Shown here one piece after another: positions 8,684 through 16,608 of a DNA stretch of 64,000 bases. The number at the start of each line of letters is the position of its first letter. The stretch's first letter is position 1. Below the pieces are notes generated by a model that worked only from the letters and a program-made list of their open reading frames with translations, was not told where the DNA came from and did not search any database. The translations under genes were made by a program, and so were the position numbers. The stretch is taken from positions 372,001 through 436,000 of the forward strand of contig JAEPNN010000001.1 of assembly GCA_017643385.1 (NCBI GenBank), given 5' to 3'. The DNA comes from Dinoroseobacter sp. (GTDB lineage: Bacteria; Pseudomonadota; Alphaproteobacteria; Rhodobacterales; Rhodobacteraceae).

Positions 8684-9685
8684 ATGAGTTTGGATCACCC
8701 GTCGACAAAACCACATGATCGACTGAGCGAGGCTCTGTCTGCAGACTTGGCCGAGGTAAATGCGCTTATCCGGACCCGGATGTCGAGCGAGCATGCCCCA
8801 AGAATACCTGAGGTGACCGCGCATTTGATTGAGGCGGGCGGCAAGCGTTTGCGCCCTATGCTGACCTTGGCGAGTGCGCGCATGATGGGGTACGCGGGCG
8901 ACGATCACATCAAATTGGCTGCGACCGTTGAATTTATTCACACTGCTACGCTGCTACACGACGACGTCGTAGACGAAAGCGAAGCACGGCGGGGTCGACC
9001 AACCGCGAATCTGCTTTGGGATAATCAATCGAGTGTCTTGGTAGGCGACTACCTATTTGCGCGTTCGTTTCAATTGATGGTTGAAACCGGATCGCTTCGG
9101 GTTCTGGATATTCTGTCCAACGCGGCCGCCACGATCGCTGAAGGCGAAGTTCTACAGCTGACTGTGGCGCGCAACCTTGAAACGAGCGAGGCGACCTATC
9201 TGAAAGTTGTGCGCGGAAAGACAGCGGCACTCTTTTCAGCGGCAATGGAAGTGGGCGGAGAGATCGCTGGCGCAACACCTGACGAGAGCAAGGCGCTCTG
9301 GACGTATGGCGATGCACTGGGCGTTGCCTTCCAGATCGTGGATGACCTGTTAGATTATGGTGGTGTTGGTACCGTTATGGGTAAAAATACCGGTGATGAT
9401 TTCCGCGAACGCAAGATGAGCCTTCCTTTGATCAAAGCTTTGGCCAATGCAGATGCGAAAGAACGGGATTTCTGGACGCGCGTCATTCAAAATGGCGATC
9501 AGCGCGATGGCGATCTTGAGCACGCCCAATCTTTGATGCGCATGCACGGCGCCCTTGAGGATACGCGATCCGAAGCTGTTGCCTGGACGGAAAAGGCAAG
9601 ACTGGCGCTGGCACAATTACCCGATCACACATTGCGCCACATGCTGGATGATCTGGCCGACTACGTGGTCGCGCGGACCCTTTAG
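8684..9685 (+). CDS. ispB: Long-chain polyprenyl diphosphate synthase (octa-/decaprenyl type)
   Basis: A 333-residue trans-prenyltransferase that extends FPP with IPP to make the quinone side chain (in this group usually decaprenyl, for ubiquinone-10). I choose the ATG at 8684 (AGGA just upstream) over 8651, because MSLDHPSTKPHDRL is the family-like start. The first aspartate motif DDVVD is at residues 93-97 and the second, DDLLD, at 220-224; GGKRLRP binds IPP. It is convergent with ispE, with a four-base stop overlap. Chain length cannot be read from sequence alone, so decaprenyl is inference. Confidence 0.93.
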   Translation: MSLDHPSTKPHDRLSEALSADLAEVNALIRTRMSSEHAPRIPEVTAHLIEAGGKRLRPMLTLASARMMGYAGDDHIKLAATVEFIHTATLLHDDVVDESEARRGRPTANLLWDNQSSVLVGDYLFARSFQLMVETGSLRVLDILSNAAATIAEGEVLQLTVARNLETSEATYLKVVRGKTAALFSAAMEVGGEIAGATPDESKALWTYGDALGVAFQIVDDLLDYGGVGTVMGKNTGDDFRERKMSLPLIKALANADAKERDFWTRVIQNGDQRDGDLEHAQSLMRMHGALEDTRSEAVAWTEKARLALAQLPDHTLRHMLDDLADYVVARTL

Positions 9686-10530
9686 TCCAGCAACATCGGG
9701 CCAGAGGCGACCCACCAATCTTGGTGCTCCGCCCGGAGAGTATCTTCCGCCAAACGGGCTTGGGCTGCTGTTTCAAAAAGCCCGAAGCATGTTGCACCTG
9801 ATCCCGACATGCGTGCGAGACAGCAACTTGGTATATCCTCAAGGGCGTCCAAGACGTCTTGGATAACAGGCAGACCGGAAATGGCCGGAACCTCCAGATC
9901 ATTGCGTTGACGTGACAGCCAATGCACAAACTGCGCGGCATCCATCTTGGCGGGGATGTCTTCAAGTGGCGGGTTTATCTTGTTTGTCATTCGCCCAAAT
10001 ACTGACGGTGTCGTGACCCCAACGCGCGGATTTGCCAGAACCATATGCATCCGGGGCAGTACTGGGGCGGGGTCCAGGATCTCTCCAATGCCTCGCATCC
10101 GTTGCGGTTCGGGCTTCATGCAAACAGGCAGGTCAGCGCCAAGTCGCAAAACATTATCAGTGCTGGGTAGAGGCAGGTTCCAAAGAGTAGATAGAGCTCG
10201 AAGCGCTGCAGCAGCATCTGACGAACCTCCCCCTATACCGCTGGCAGTCGGGAGATTTTTCTCCAGAACTATCTTTGCGCCTTTGTCTTCATCAAAAAGG
10301 CGCGCAGCTTTCAAAACCAGATTGCGCGCGTCACTCGGAACTTCGGCGATATCTGCCCCAATCACCTCCAGGCTCAAGGTGTCGTCTGACGAAACGCTGA
10401 CCCGATCCCCAATGCCTGCGAAGACGACAAGGCTATCTAGAAGATGATAACTATCTGGACGTTGACCGGTTACGTGCAGCGCAAGATTGACCTTGGCTGG
10501 CGCAAACTGCGTGATCATAGGCGGGCTCAT
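9682..10530 (-). CDS. ispE: 4-diphosphocytidyl-2-C-methyl-D-erythritol kinase
   Basis: A 282-residue GHMP-family kinase, fourth step of the MEP route to IPP/DMAPP. The N-terminal APAKVNLALHVTG and DSYHLLDSLVVF segments and the ATP-binding glycine-rich PTASGIGGGSSDAA (94-107) are diagnostic. An alternative ATG at 10518 would remove four residues. It lies nine bases after the TPR gene on the same strand, so they are probably co-transcribed. The convergent neighbour is the prenyl diphosphate synthase, a user of the pathway's product. Confidence 0.95.
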   Translation of the reverse strand: MSPPMITQFAPAKVNLALHVTGQRPDSYHLLDSLVVFAGIGDRVSVSSDDTLSLEVIGADIAEVPSDARNLVLKAARLFDEDKGAKIVLEKNLPTASGIGGGSSDAAAALRALSTLWNLPLPSTDNVLRLGADLPVCMKPEPQRMRGIGEILDPAPVLPRMHMVLANPRVGVTTPSVFGRMTNKINPPLEDIPAKMDAAQFVHWLSRQRNDLEVPAISGLPVIQDVLDALEDIPSCCLARMSGSGATCFGLFETAAQARLAEDTLRAEHQDWWVASGPMLLD

Positions 10531-10539
10531 GCCGGGCGA

Positions 10540-12288
10540 TTAACCGTCATCCTGTGTCTGTCGAAGCGCCGCTTGCGCCGCTTTCTCGGCCAGCGACGGT
10601 CCGCCCTCGTCTTCGATCACAGCGTCAAGCCCAACCTCCAGCTTGCGGCGGATTCTTTTCGGGTTGGCTTCATGGTCCTCATCGTCTTCCGTCAGGAATG
10701 ACAGAGCACGACGCCATTGAAATTCCGCTTCGCGTTCGCGTCCGACCGCCCAATATACATCCCCGAGATGATCATTGATGACCGGATCAACTGGCATCAA
10801 AGAAGCCGCACGCTCCATTGGCTCAACGGCTTCCTCGAAACGACCCAGCCGATACAGAACCCAGCCCAGTGAATCAGTGATGTATCCACTTTCAGGCCGC
10901 GCTGCGCTGGCCTCGCGGATCATGTTCAGCGCCTCATCCAGTTTGGATCGCTTCTCTACCAGGCTGTACCCGAGGTAATTCAATACGTTGGGCTGACCGG
11001 GGTTCAGGTCGAGTGCTTTTCGGAAGTCAGCCTCCGCGGCTTCCCAATCGCCAATCCGCTCATGCGAAATGCCTCGAGTGTAGTATACGAACCATTGGCT
11101 ATTTTCCTCAGCGTCATACAGTGCGATTGCGCGATCATAGGCGTCAGCTGATTTCTCAAACTCGTTCATGCGGCGATGGGTGTCGCCCAAGGTTGTATGT
11201 ACGAGGGGCACTTCGGCATGCGTTTCAGCTAGCTGCATAAGGACTTCAATCGCTGCGTCAGGCTTCTCGGCACTGTTGAGTGCTTCTGCCCGCCCGATCT
11301 CAGCTTTCAGGTAGGCTGGGCTTCTACGGGAGACCTCGTCGAATACCTGCGTTGCCAACTCGTATTGTTCAAGTTCCTCCAGCAGACGCGCAGATAAGAT
11401 CGTCGCATCGTCATTTCTCGGAGACATATACTGTGCAAAGCGTGCGTAAACTAAGGTGTACTCGTCCGATGTCTGGCCACGCAGGGCCTGCGCGATCGAA
11501 TAAAACGCTTCGCCCATTCCGTCCTGCGGGCTCTGGATCAGGTCGAAGGGAACCGCTTGGCCTTCTGAAAGTGGGGTATGGTAAAACCTGATCTCAGCGT
11601 CGTTCAGATCGAAGCTTTCCTCAAGCAAAGTCTTGGCCTCATCAAATCGGCCAAGTTGCCCAAGGCTGATTGCAAGCGCCAGCACACTGCGACGTGTTCT
11701 GATGGCTTGCGTTTCCCCGTTTCCGCCAAGCAGTCGGACGGTCTCTTCGAAATTGCCGACATATGCATTGGCGAGCGCTTTGTGGTAAATTGCAAACCCG
11801 GCATATTCAGGGTTGCTGATCAGCCCGTCAAAGGCCGCCATGGCCTCTGCAGCATCCCCGACATTCATCCAACCCCAACCTGCAAGCAGGGTGTCTATCA
11901 GCGGTGCAATTCGTCCTGCACCCTGCAGTTCGTCCAACATCCCAATGTCAGCGCCAGAGTTCAGGGAGTGCGCAACCAAGACCATCTGGCCGATCTGACT
12001 GGCGGGCTCGTCTGCGATCAAAACGCGCGCGATTGGTACGCTTTCCTTGATCCGGCCCAATCCGACATTCGCGATCAGCATATTTTCGATTAGGTAAGCA
12101 TTGGTCCTGTCGCGTGCGAGGGCGCGTGTGTAATACTCTGCGGCTTCCTGAAAATCATTTGCGATCATCGCCTGACGCGCGGCAAGATAGGGGCCGGAAA
12201 GTCCGTCAGATGCTGCGGGCGTTGCAAGCAAAAGCGCCAGTGCGCCGGAGAAAAGGAAACGGGTTCGGGCTCGGAATATCTGTGTCAT
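10540..12288 (-). CDS. Secreted TPR-repeat protein
   Basis: A 582-residue protein with an N-terminal signal peptide (FLFSGALALLLATPAAS) followed by repeated 34-residue helix pairs. Clear TPR units include AAEYYTRALARDRTNAYL near residue 50, SADAYDRAIALYDAEENSQ, EAEADFRKALDLNPGQPNVLNYLGYS and EAVEPMERAASLMPVDPVINDHLGDVYW. This architecture resembles periplasmic or outer-membrane-associated scaffold TPR proteins widespread in Alphaproteobacteria. No catalytic domain is visible and the ligand is unknown. It is upstream of ispE and downstream of ETF-QO on the same strand. Confidence 0.88.
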   Translation of the reverse strand: MTQIFRARTRFLFSGALALLLATPAASDGLSGPYLAARQAMIANDFQEAAEYYTRALARDRTNAYLIENMLIANVGLGRIKESVPIARVLIADEPASQIGQMVLVAHSLNSGADIGMLDELQGAGRIAPLIDTLLAGWGWMNVGDAAEAMAAFDGLISNPEYAGFAIYHKALANAYVGNFEETVRLLGGNGETQAIRTRRSVLALAISLGQLGRFDEAKTLLEESFDLNDAEIRFYHTPLSEGQAVPFDLIQSPQDGMGEAFYSIAQALRGQTSDEYTLVYARFAQYMSPRNDDATILSARLLEELEQYELATQVFDEVSRRSPAYLKAEIGRAEALNSAEKPDAAIEVLMQLAETHAEVPLVHTTLGDTHRRMNEFEKSADAYDRAIALYDAEENSQWFVYYTRGISHERIGDWEAAEADFRKALDLNPGQPNVLNYLGYSLVEKRSKLDEALNMIREASAARPESGYITDSLGWVLYRLGRFEEAVEPMERAASLMPVDPVINDHLGDVYWAVGREREAEFQWRRALSFLTEDDEDHEANPKRIRRKLEVGLDAVIEDEGGPSLAEKAAQAALRQTQDDG

Positions 12289-12366
12289 GCGCGGATGCTA
12301 TCTGCGCCCCCCAGCCAACACAATGCCACCACGCAACGGTTTCGCCGCGCGGTGACAATCATTTGA

Positions 12367-14019
12367 TCACATGTTGGGGTAGTTCGGACCATCTCCGCCC
12401 TGAGGCGTGACCCAAGTGATGTTTTGGCTTGGATCTTTGATGTCGCAGGTTTTGCAATGCACGCAGTTCTGGAAATTGATCTGAAACCGCGGGTCCTTGC
12501 CGTCTTCCTGAACAACCTCGTAAACGCCTGCCGGGCAGTATCGTTGTGCTGGTTCGGCATAATTTGGCAGATTGATCTTGATGGGCAATGTCGGGTCGGC
12601 GAGGTGCAGATGTGCTGGCTGGCTTTCCTCGTGATTTGTCATCGAGAAAGACACATTGGTAAGCCGGTCAAAGCTCAGCGTGCCGTCTGGTTTTGGATAC
12701 GTGATTTCTTCGAACCGGTCTGCTTTGCCTGTGGCTTCTGCATCGGTTTTACCATGCTTGATCGTGCCAAAGAGCGAGAACCCGAACAGGTTGTTCGTCC
12801 ACATATCGAACCCGCCAAGCGTGAGAGACGCCAGCAGCCCATACTTGGACCAAAGCGGTTTCACATTGCGGACCCGCTTGAGATCCTTTCCAATCGCGCC
12901 TTCTCTGATCTCGCGATCGTAGTCTTCCAGCACGTCGCTCTGACGACCGGCCTTAATCGCCGCCACTGCAGCTTCAGCTGCGGCCTTGCCAGACAGCATG
13001 GCGTTGTGATTGCCTTTGATACGCGGCACGTTCACCAGCCCTGCGGAACACCCCAGCAAAGCGCCACCGGGGAATGCAGTTTGTGGGATAGATTGATACC
13101 CGCCTTCCGAGATCGCGCGCGCGCCATAGGCGACGCGTTTCCCGCCCTTCAGTAGGTCTGCCACCATTGGGTGGTGCTTGAAGCGCTGGAATTCCATGTA
13201 GGGGAAGAGGTGTGGGTTTTCATAGTTCAGGTGGACTACGAACCCGACATAAACTTGGTTGTTGTCGAGGTGGTAGATGAAGGAACCACCGCCGGCATTG
13301 CTGCCCAACGGCCAGCCCATCGTGTGGGTGACGGTGCCTTCACTGTGCTTCTCTGGATCAATTTCCCAGATTTCCTTCATGCCCAGGCCAAATTTCGCCG
13401 CATCGGCGTCCTTGGCGAGATCGTATTTCGCGATCACTTCCTTCGACAACGATCCGCGCACGCCCTCGGATAGGAAGACATACTTTCCGTAAAGCTCCAT
13501 ACCGGGTTCGGTGCCTTCGCCGATTGAACCGTCAGCTTCCAGACCGAATACGCCAGCGATAACGCCTTTGACGCTTCCATCGTCGTTATAAACAAGCTCG
13601 GAACACGCCATGCCGGGGAAGATTTCCACGCCCAGCTCTTCGGCCTGCTCTGCCATCCAGCGGCACACATTGCCCATAGAGACGATGTAATTGCCGTGGT
13701 TGTTCATAAGGGGCGGCATCATCATGTTCGGCAGACGGATCTGGCCCGCCTCACCGAGGAAGTAGAAGTTGTCCTTCTTTACAGGAACAGTGATAGGCGC
13801 GCCCTTCTCCTTCCAGTCAGGGATAAGCGCGTCGAGGCCTGCAGGATCAAGAACCGCGCCGGACAGGATATGCGCGCCAACTTCTGAGCCCTTTTCAAGC
13901 ACCACGACATCTAGGTCGGCATCCAGTTGCTTCAGGCGGATTGCAGCACTGAGGCCCGCGGGCCCTGCGCCCACGATGACCACGTCATATTCCATCGATT
14001 CGCGTTCGATCTCGGACAT
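12367..14019 (-). CDS. Electron-transfer flavoprotein-ubiquinone oxidoreductase
   Basis: A 550-residue inner-membrane-associated enzyme that passes electrons from reduced ETF to ubiquinone, draining acyl-CoA dehydrogenases and other flavoproteins. The FAD-binding GAGPAG is at 17-22. The C-terminal ferredoxin-like domain has four cluster cysteines, Cys495, 519, 522 and 525 (CPAG, then CVHCKTC), for a 4Fe-4S centre. Length and motifs match the complete family. It logically serves the acyl-CoA dehydrogenase at the left edge. soxR lies 59 bases upstream on the same strand. Confidence 0.96.
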   Translation of the reverse strand: MSEIERESMEYDVVIVGAGPAGLSAAIRLKQLDADLDVVVLEKGSEVGAHILSGAVLDPAGLDALIPDWKEKGAPITVPVKKDNFYFLGEAGQIRLPNMMMPPLMNNHGNYIVSMGNVCRWMAEQAEELGVEIFPGMACSELVYNDDGSVKGVIAGVFGLEADGSIGEGTEPGMELYGKYVFLSEGVRGSLSKEVIAKYDLAKDADAAKFGLGMKEIWEIDPEKHSEGTVTHTMGWPLGSNAGGGSFIYHLDNNQVYVGFVVHLNYENPHLFPYMEFQRFKHHPMVADLLKGGKRVAYGARAISEGGYQSIPQTAFPGGALLGCSAGLVNVPRIKGNHNAMLSGKAAAEAAVAAIKAGRQSDVLEDYDREIREGAIGKDLKRVRNVKPLWSKYGLLASLTLGGFDMWTNNLFGFSLFGTIKHGKTDAEATGKADRFEEITYPKPDGTLSFDRLTNVSFSMTNHEESQPAHLHLADPTLPIKINLPNYAEPAQRYCPAGVYEVVQEDGKDPRFQINFQNCVHCKTCDIKDPSQNITWVTPQGGDGPNYPNM

Positions 14020-14078
14020 ATTTTCACCTCTCGGTCGTTTTCCGGAATCGGCCTATCTGCGGATTGAGACTTGGTCAA

Positions 14079-14537
14079 TCATCCCGGGAAAGGTTTGGCT
14101 CGCGACGGTGCGTCGCCAAGCAAATAACGTGGTCCGGTGCCTTTTGAAGCAGCAGAATCTCCAGAGTTGTACAAGGCACAAGCAGGCAAGCTCAGGCAAC
14201 CGCATCCGATGCATCCATCAAGGCTATCGCGCATCTTTTCGAGTGCTGCGATCCGCAGGTCCAGTTCAGCACGAAACTGCCTCGCCATAGTCTTCCAGTC
14301 CTGGGGGGTTGGGGTGCGCCCGTCCGGCAAATCAGACAACAGCTCTCGTATTCTGCTTAGGGTAAAACCAAACTGTTGCGCGATCAGAATAAAGCTCAAT
14401 CTTCGAATATCGGCGCGTGCGAACCTGCGTTGTCCGCCTGCATTGCGTTCCGTTGAAATCAGGCCCTCTTTCTCATAGAACCGTATTGCGGAAACACTCA
14501 AACCGGTTCGCCTTGCAAGTTGACCTATGGATAACAT
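14079..14537 (-). CDS. soxR: Redox-sensing MerR-family regulator SoxR
   Basis: A 152-residue regulator. I take the ATG at 14537 (MLSIGQLARRTGLSVSAIRF) because it is the standard MerR N-terminus; the frame is open further upstream. The winged helix-turn-helix occupies residues 1-70, then a dimerisation helix, then the 2Fe-2S ligands Cys109, 112, 114 and 120 in CIGCGCLSLPAC, the SoxR hallmark. It senses redox-active compounds by cluster oxidation. It is divergent from a VOC-fold gene, and the shared gap holds a SoxR box, so it probably controls that gene and itself. Confidence 0.95.
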   Translation of the reverse strand: MLSIGQLARRTGLSVSAIRFYEKEGLISTERNAGGQRRFARADIRRLSFILIAQQFGFTLSRIRELLSDLPDGRTPTPQDWKTMARQFRAELDLRIAALEKMRDSLDGCIGCGCLSLPACALYNSGDSAASKGTGPRYLLGDAPSRAKPFPG

Positions 14538-14548
14538 CCGGAAAATCC

Positions 14549-14579
14549 TTGACCTAAAGTTAGGTTTAGAAATTATCAC
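14549..14579 (+). promoter_or_regulatory. SoxR box inside a 19-base-spacer promoter
   Basis: The 18-base element CCTAAAGTTAGGTTTAGA (14553-14570) has the soxbox layout (CCTmAA, six bases, TTkAGr). It overlaps a -35-like TTGACC (14549-14554), and 19 bases later comes a -10-like TATCAC (14574-14579). The overlong spacer with an embedded dyad is the normal geometry of promoters activated by MerR-family proteins. It points toward the VOC gene whose ATG is at 14620. Confidence 0.8.
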
Positions 14580-14619
14580 GTAAGGGATGATTTCTCCAGA
14601 CCACAAGAAAGGGCCTGCT

Positions 14620-15000
14620 ATGACGGCCATTTTGGAACATGCAAACCTCACGGTCACGGACCCCGAGGCAACCGCCGCCTGGATGCAAAAAGCGTTTGGC
14701 TGGCGCGTGCGCTGGGTTGGGACCACGCAAAGCGGCACGCGTGCTGTCCATGTTGGAACTGACAGCGCCTATCTTGCACTCTTTGGTCCTGAGCCCGGAT
14801 CGAAAGCTGCAATCGAACGCTATAAAACGATTGGTGGCATGAACCATCTTGGCATTGTCGTCGATGACCTTGATGCGACCGAGGCAGCGGTCCGGGACGC
14901 TGGTTTCAAGCCGCATCACCATGCCGACTATGAACCCGGGCGCAGATTTTACTTTTTCGATGATCAGAACATCGAATTTGAAGTGGTCAGTTACCCGTAA
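14620..15000 (+). CDS. VOC (glyoxalase/dioxygenase-fold) protein, likely SoxR target
   Basis: A 126-residue protein starting at the ATG at 14620 after an AAGAAAGGG ribosome site. Two beta-alpha-beta-beta-beta repeats are visible: LEHANLTVTDPEATAAWM at the N-terminus and MNHLGIVVDDLDATEAAV in the middle, ending with EFEVVSYP. The histidines of HANL and NHLG and the late glutamate are plausible metal ligands. The substrate is unknown; glyoxalase-like, fosfomycin-resistance-like and extradiol-type activities share this fold. The SoxR box just upstream implies induction by redox-cycling compounds. Confidence 0.88.
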   Translation: MTAILEHANLTVTDPEATAAWMQKAFGWRVRWVGTTQSGTRAVHVGTDSAYLALFGPEPGSKAAIERYKTIGGMNHLGIVVDDLDATEAAVRDAGFKPHHHADYEPGRRFYFFDDQNIEFEVVSYP

Positions 15001-15087
15001 TAATTGCGGTTCAAGAGGCCTTGCGCGGGCCGGGCCGGTGTTTATGTTAAGCGCTTCATTTATTGCCTGAAAGAGAAGGCCTGTCCC

Positions 15088-15558
15088 ATGGACAAGATCC
15101 CGCTGACACGCACCGGTTATGACAAGCTGGATGCAGAACTGAAACAGCTCAAGTCCGAAGAACGTCCTGCGGTGATCCGGGCGATCGCTGAAGCACGTGA
15201 ACATGGCGATCTATCCGAGAATGCGGAGTATCACGCCGCGCGGGAAAAACAGTCTTTCATCGAAGGTCGTGTCAAAGAGCTTGAGGCGATCCTGAGCCTT
15301 TCTGACGTGATCGATCCCTCGAAATTGTCGGGGCCGATCAAATTTGGTGCGACGATTCAGATCGTCGATGAAGACACGGACGAAGAAAAAACCTATCAGA
15401 TTGTGGGTGAACCCGAGGCTAATCTCGAACAAGGCCTTCTGAATCTCAAATCGCCTATTGCACGGGCATTGATTGGGAAGGAAGAAGGCGACAGTGTTGA
15501 GGTGAGGACTCCAGGTGGCACGCGCTCCTATGAAATCCTGAGCATCGACTATAAATAA
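15088..15558 (+). CDS. greA: Transcription elongation factor GreA
   Basis: A 156-residue protein that enters the RNA polymerase secondary channel and stimulates cleavage of backtracked RNA. The ATG at 15088 gives MDKIPLTRTGYDKLDAEL; upstream residues in the frame do not fit the family. The N-terminal coiled coil carries the acidic tip in DLSENAEYHAAREKQSFIEGRV, and the C-terminal FKBP-like domain ends with GGTRSYEILSIDY. It is followed after 18 bases by an uncharacterised membrane protein, probably in the same transcript. Confidence 0.96.
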   Translation: MDKIPLTRTGYDKLDAELKQLKSEERPAVIRAIAEAREHGDLSENAEYHAAREKQSFIEGRVKELEAILSLSDVIDPSKLSGPIKFGATIQIVDEDTDEEKTYQIVGEPEANLEQGLLNLKSPIARALIGKEEGDSVEVRTPGGTRSYEILSIDYK

Positions 15559-15576
15559 CCCCTATAAGGTGGAACG

Positions 15577-16608
15577 ATGTCAGACCAAGCGTCCGAGGGA
15601 CCCAAAGGTTTGGGTGAGCTCGAAAAAGGCAATGCCTCAAGATTGACCGCGGTAGAGATTATCGCGGCAATTCTTAGTGGTGTGTGGTTGGTGGGCGTTG
15701 CAATCGCGTTTCTTGGCTTCGGTGTCGCCAATCCTGGTCCTAACGCCGCGCCGGTTGATTTCGTGATGCTGATGCTCGCGATATTCATGCCGATCGCACT
15801 GATCTGGGTGGCCGCAGCAGTTGCAAGGACCGCACGCGTCATGCGTGAAGAGGCCACGCGTCTGCAATCGGCGATCACCGCGATGCGTTATGCATATATC
15901 GAACAAGCGCAGACCGGGGCTCCGGGCGTAAAGCCTGTGGTTGAAAAGAAGCTCGACGAACTTGCGGTCGCGCAAAAACAGACCGAAGCCGCCATTGTAC
16001 AGTTTACCTCTCGTCGCGATCACCCGCAGTCTGAGAATAAACCAGCCCTTCCAAAAGGGCGCTTTGAGGCTGCAATTCAAACCGAAGGTGGACAATCTAC
16101 TTTCGCGCTCGGAACCCCGACTGAAGCGCTACAAGAGCCTATATCGGTAGCCGACTTCATCAAGGCTGCCAATTTTCCGGAAACCGCAGAAGACAAGGAC
16201 GGGTTCCGGGCGTTGCGCCTTGCATTGGAGGATCGAGAAGCAGCCAAGCTGATCCGATCTGCGCAAGACATGCTTACGTTGCTCAGCCAAGACGGCATCT
16301 ACATGGATGACCTGCGCCCCGAACGTACCAAGCCCGAGCTTTGGAGACGCTTTGCGTTGGGCGAACGTGGAGGGCCAATCGCAGCCTTGGGCGGGATTCG
16401 GGACCGGTCCTGTCTGGCGTTGACCTCCGCTCGGATGCGGTCCGATCCGGTATTCCGCGATACGGCACATCACTACCTTGTACAGTTTGACAAGACGCTT
16501 GTGGGGTTTGAGAAAACCGCGACCGATGCTGAACTTATCCAGTTTGCCGAGACACGATCGGCGCGTGCGTTCATGCTGCTTGGGCGTGTGACCGGGATGT
16601 TCGACTAA
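15577..16608 (+). CDS. Uncharacterised two-TM protein downstream of greA
   Basis: A 343-residue protein I cannot assign to a named family. Two transmembrane helices lie near residues 26-49 and 61-83. A cytoplasmic coiled-coil-prone region follows (VARTARVMREEATRLQSAI). The long soluble C-terminal part is mostly helical and contains PISVADFIKAANFPETAEDKDGF and SARMRSDPVFRDTAHHYLVQFDK. A GGTGGA ribosome site precedes the ATG. It sits 18 bases after greA, and its stop overlaps the convergent moeA fusion by four bases. It reads like a conserved roseobacter membrane protein, but the role is unknown. Confidence 0.8.
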   Translation: MSDQASEGPKGLGELEKGNASRLTAVEIIAAILSGVWLVGVAIAFLGFGVANPGPNAAPVDFVMLMLAIFMPIALIWVAAAVARTARVMREEATRLQSAITAMRYAYIEQAQTGAPGVKPVVEKKLDELAVAQKQTEAAIVQFTSRRDHPQSENKPALPKGRFEAAIQTEGGQSTFALGTPTEALQEPISVADFIKAANFPETAEDKDGFRALRLALEDREAAKLIRSAQDMLTLLSQDGIYMDDLRPERTKPELWRRFALGERGGPIAALGGIRDRSCLALTSARMRSDPVFRDTAHHYLVQFDKTLVGFEKTATDAELIQFAETRSARAFMLLGRVTGMFD

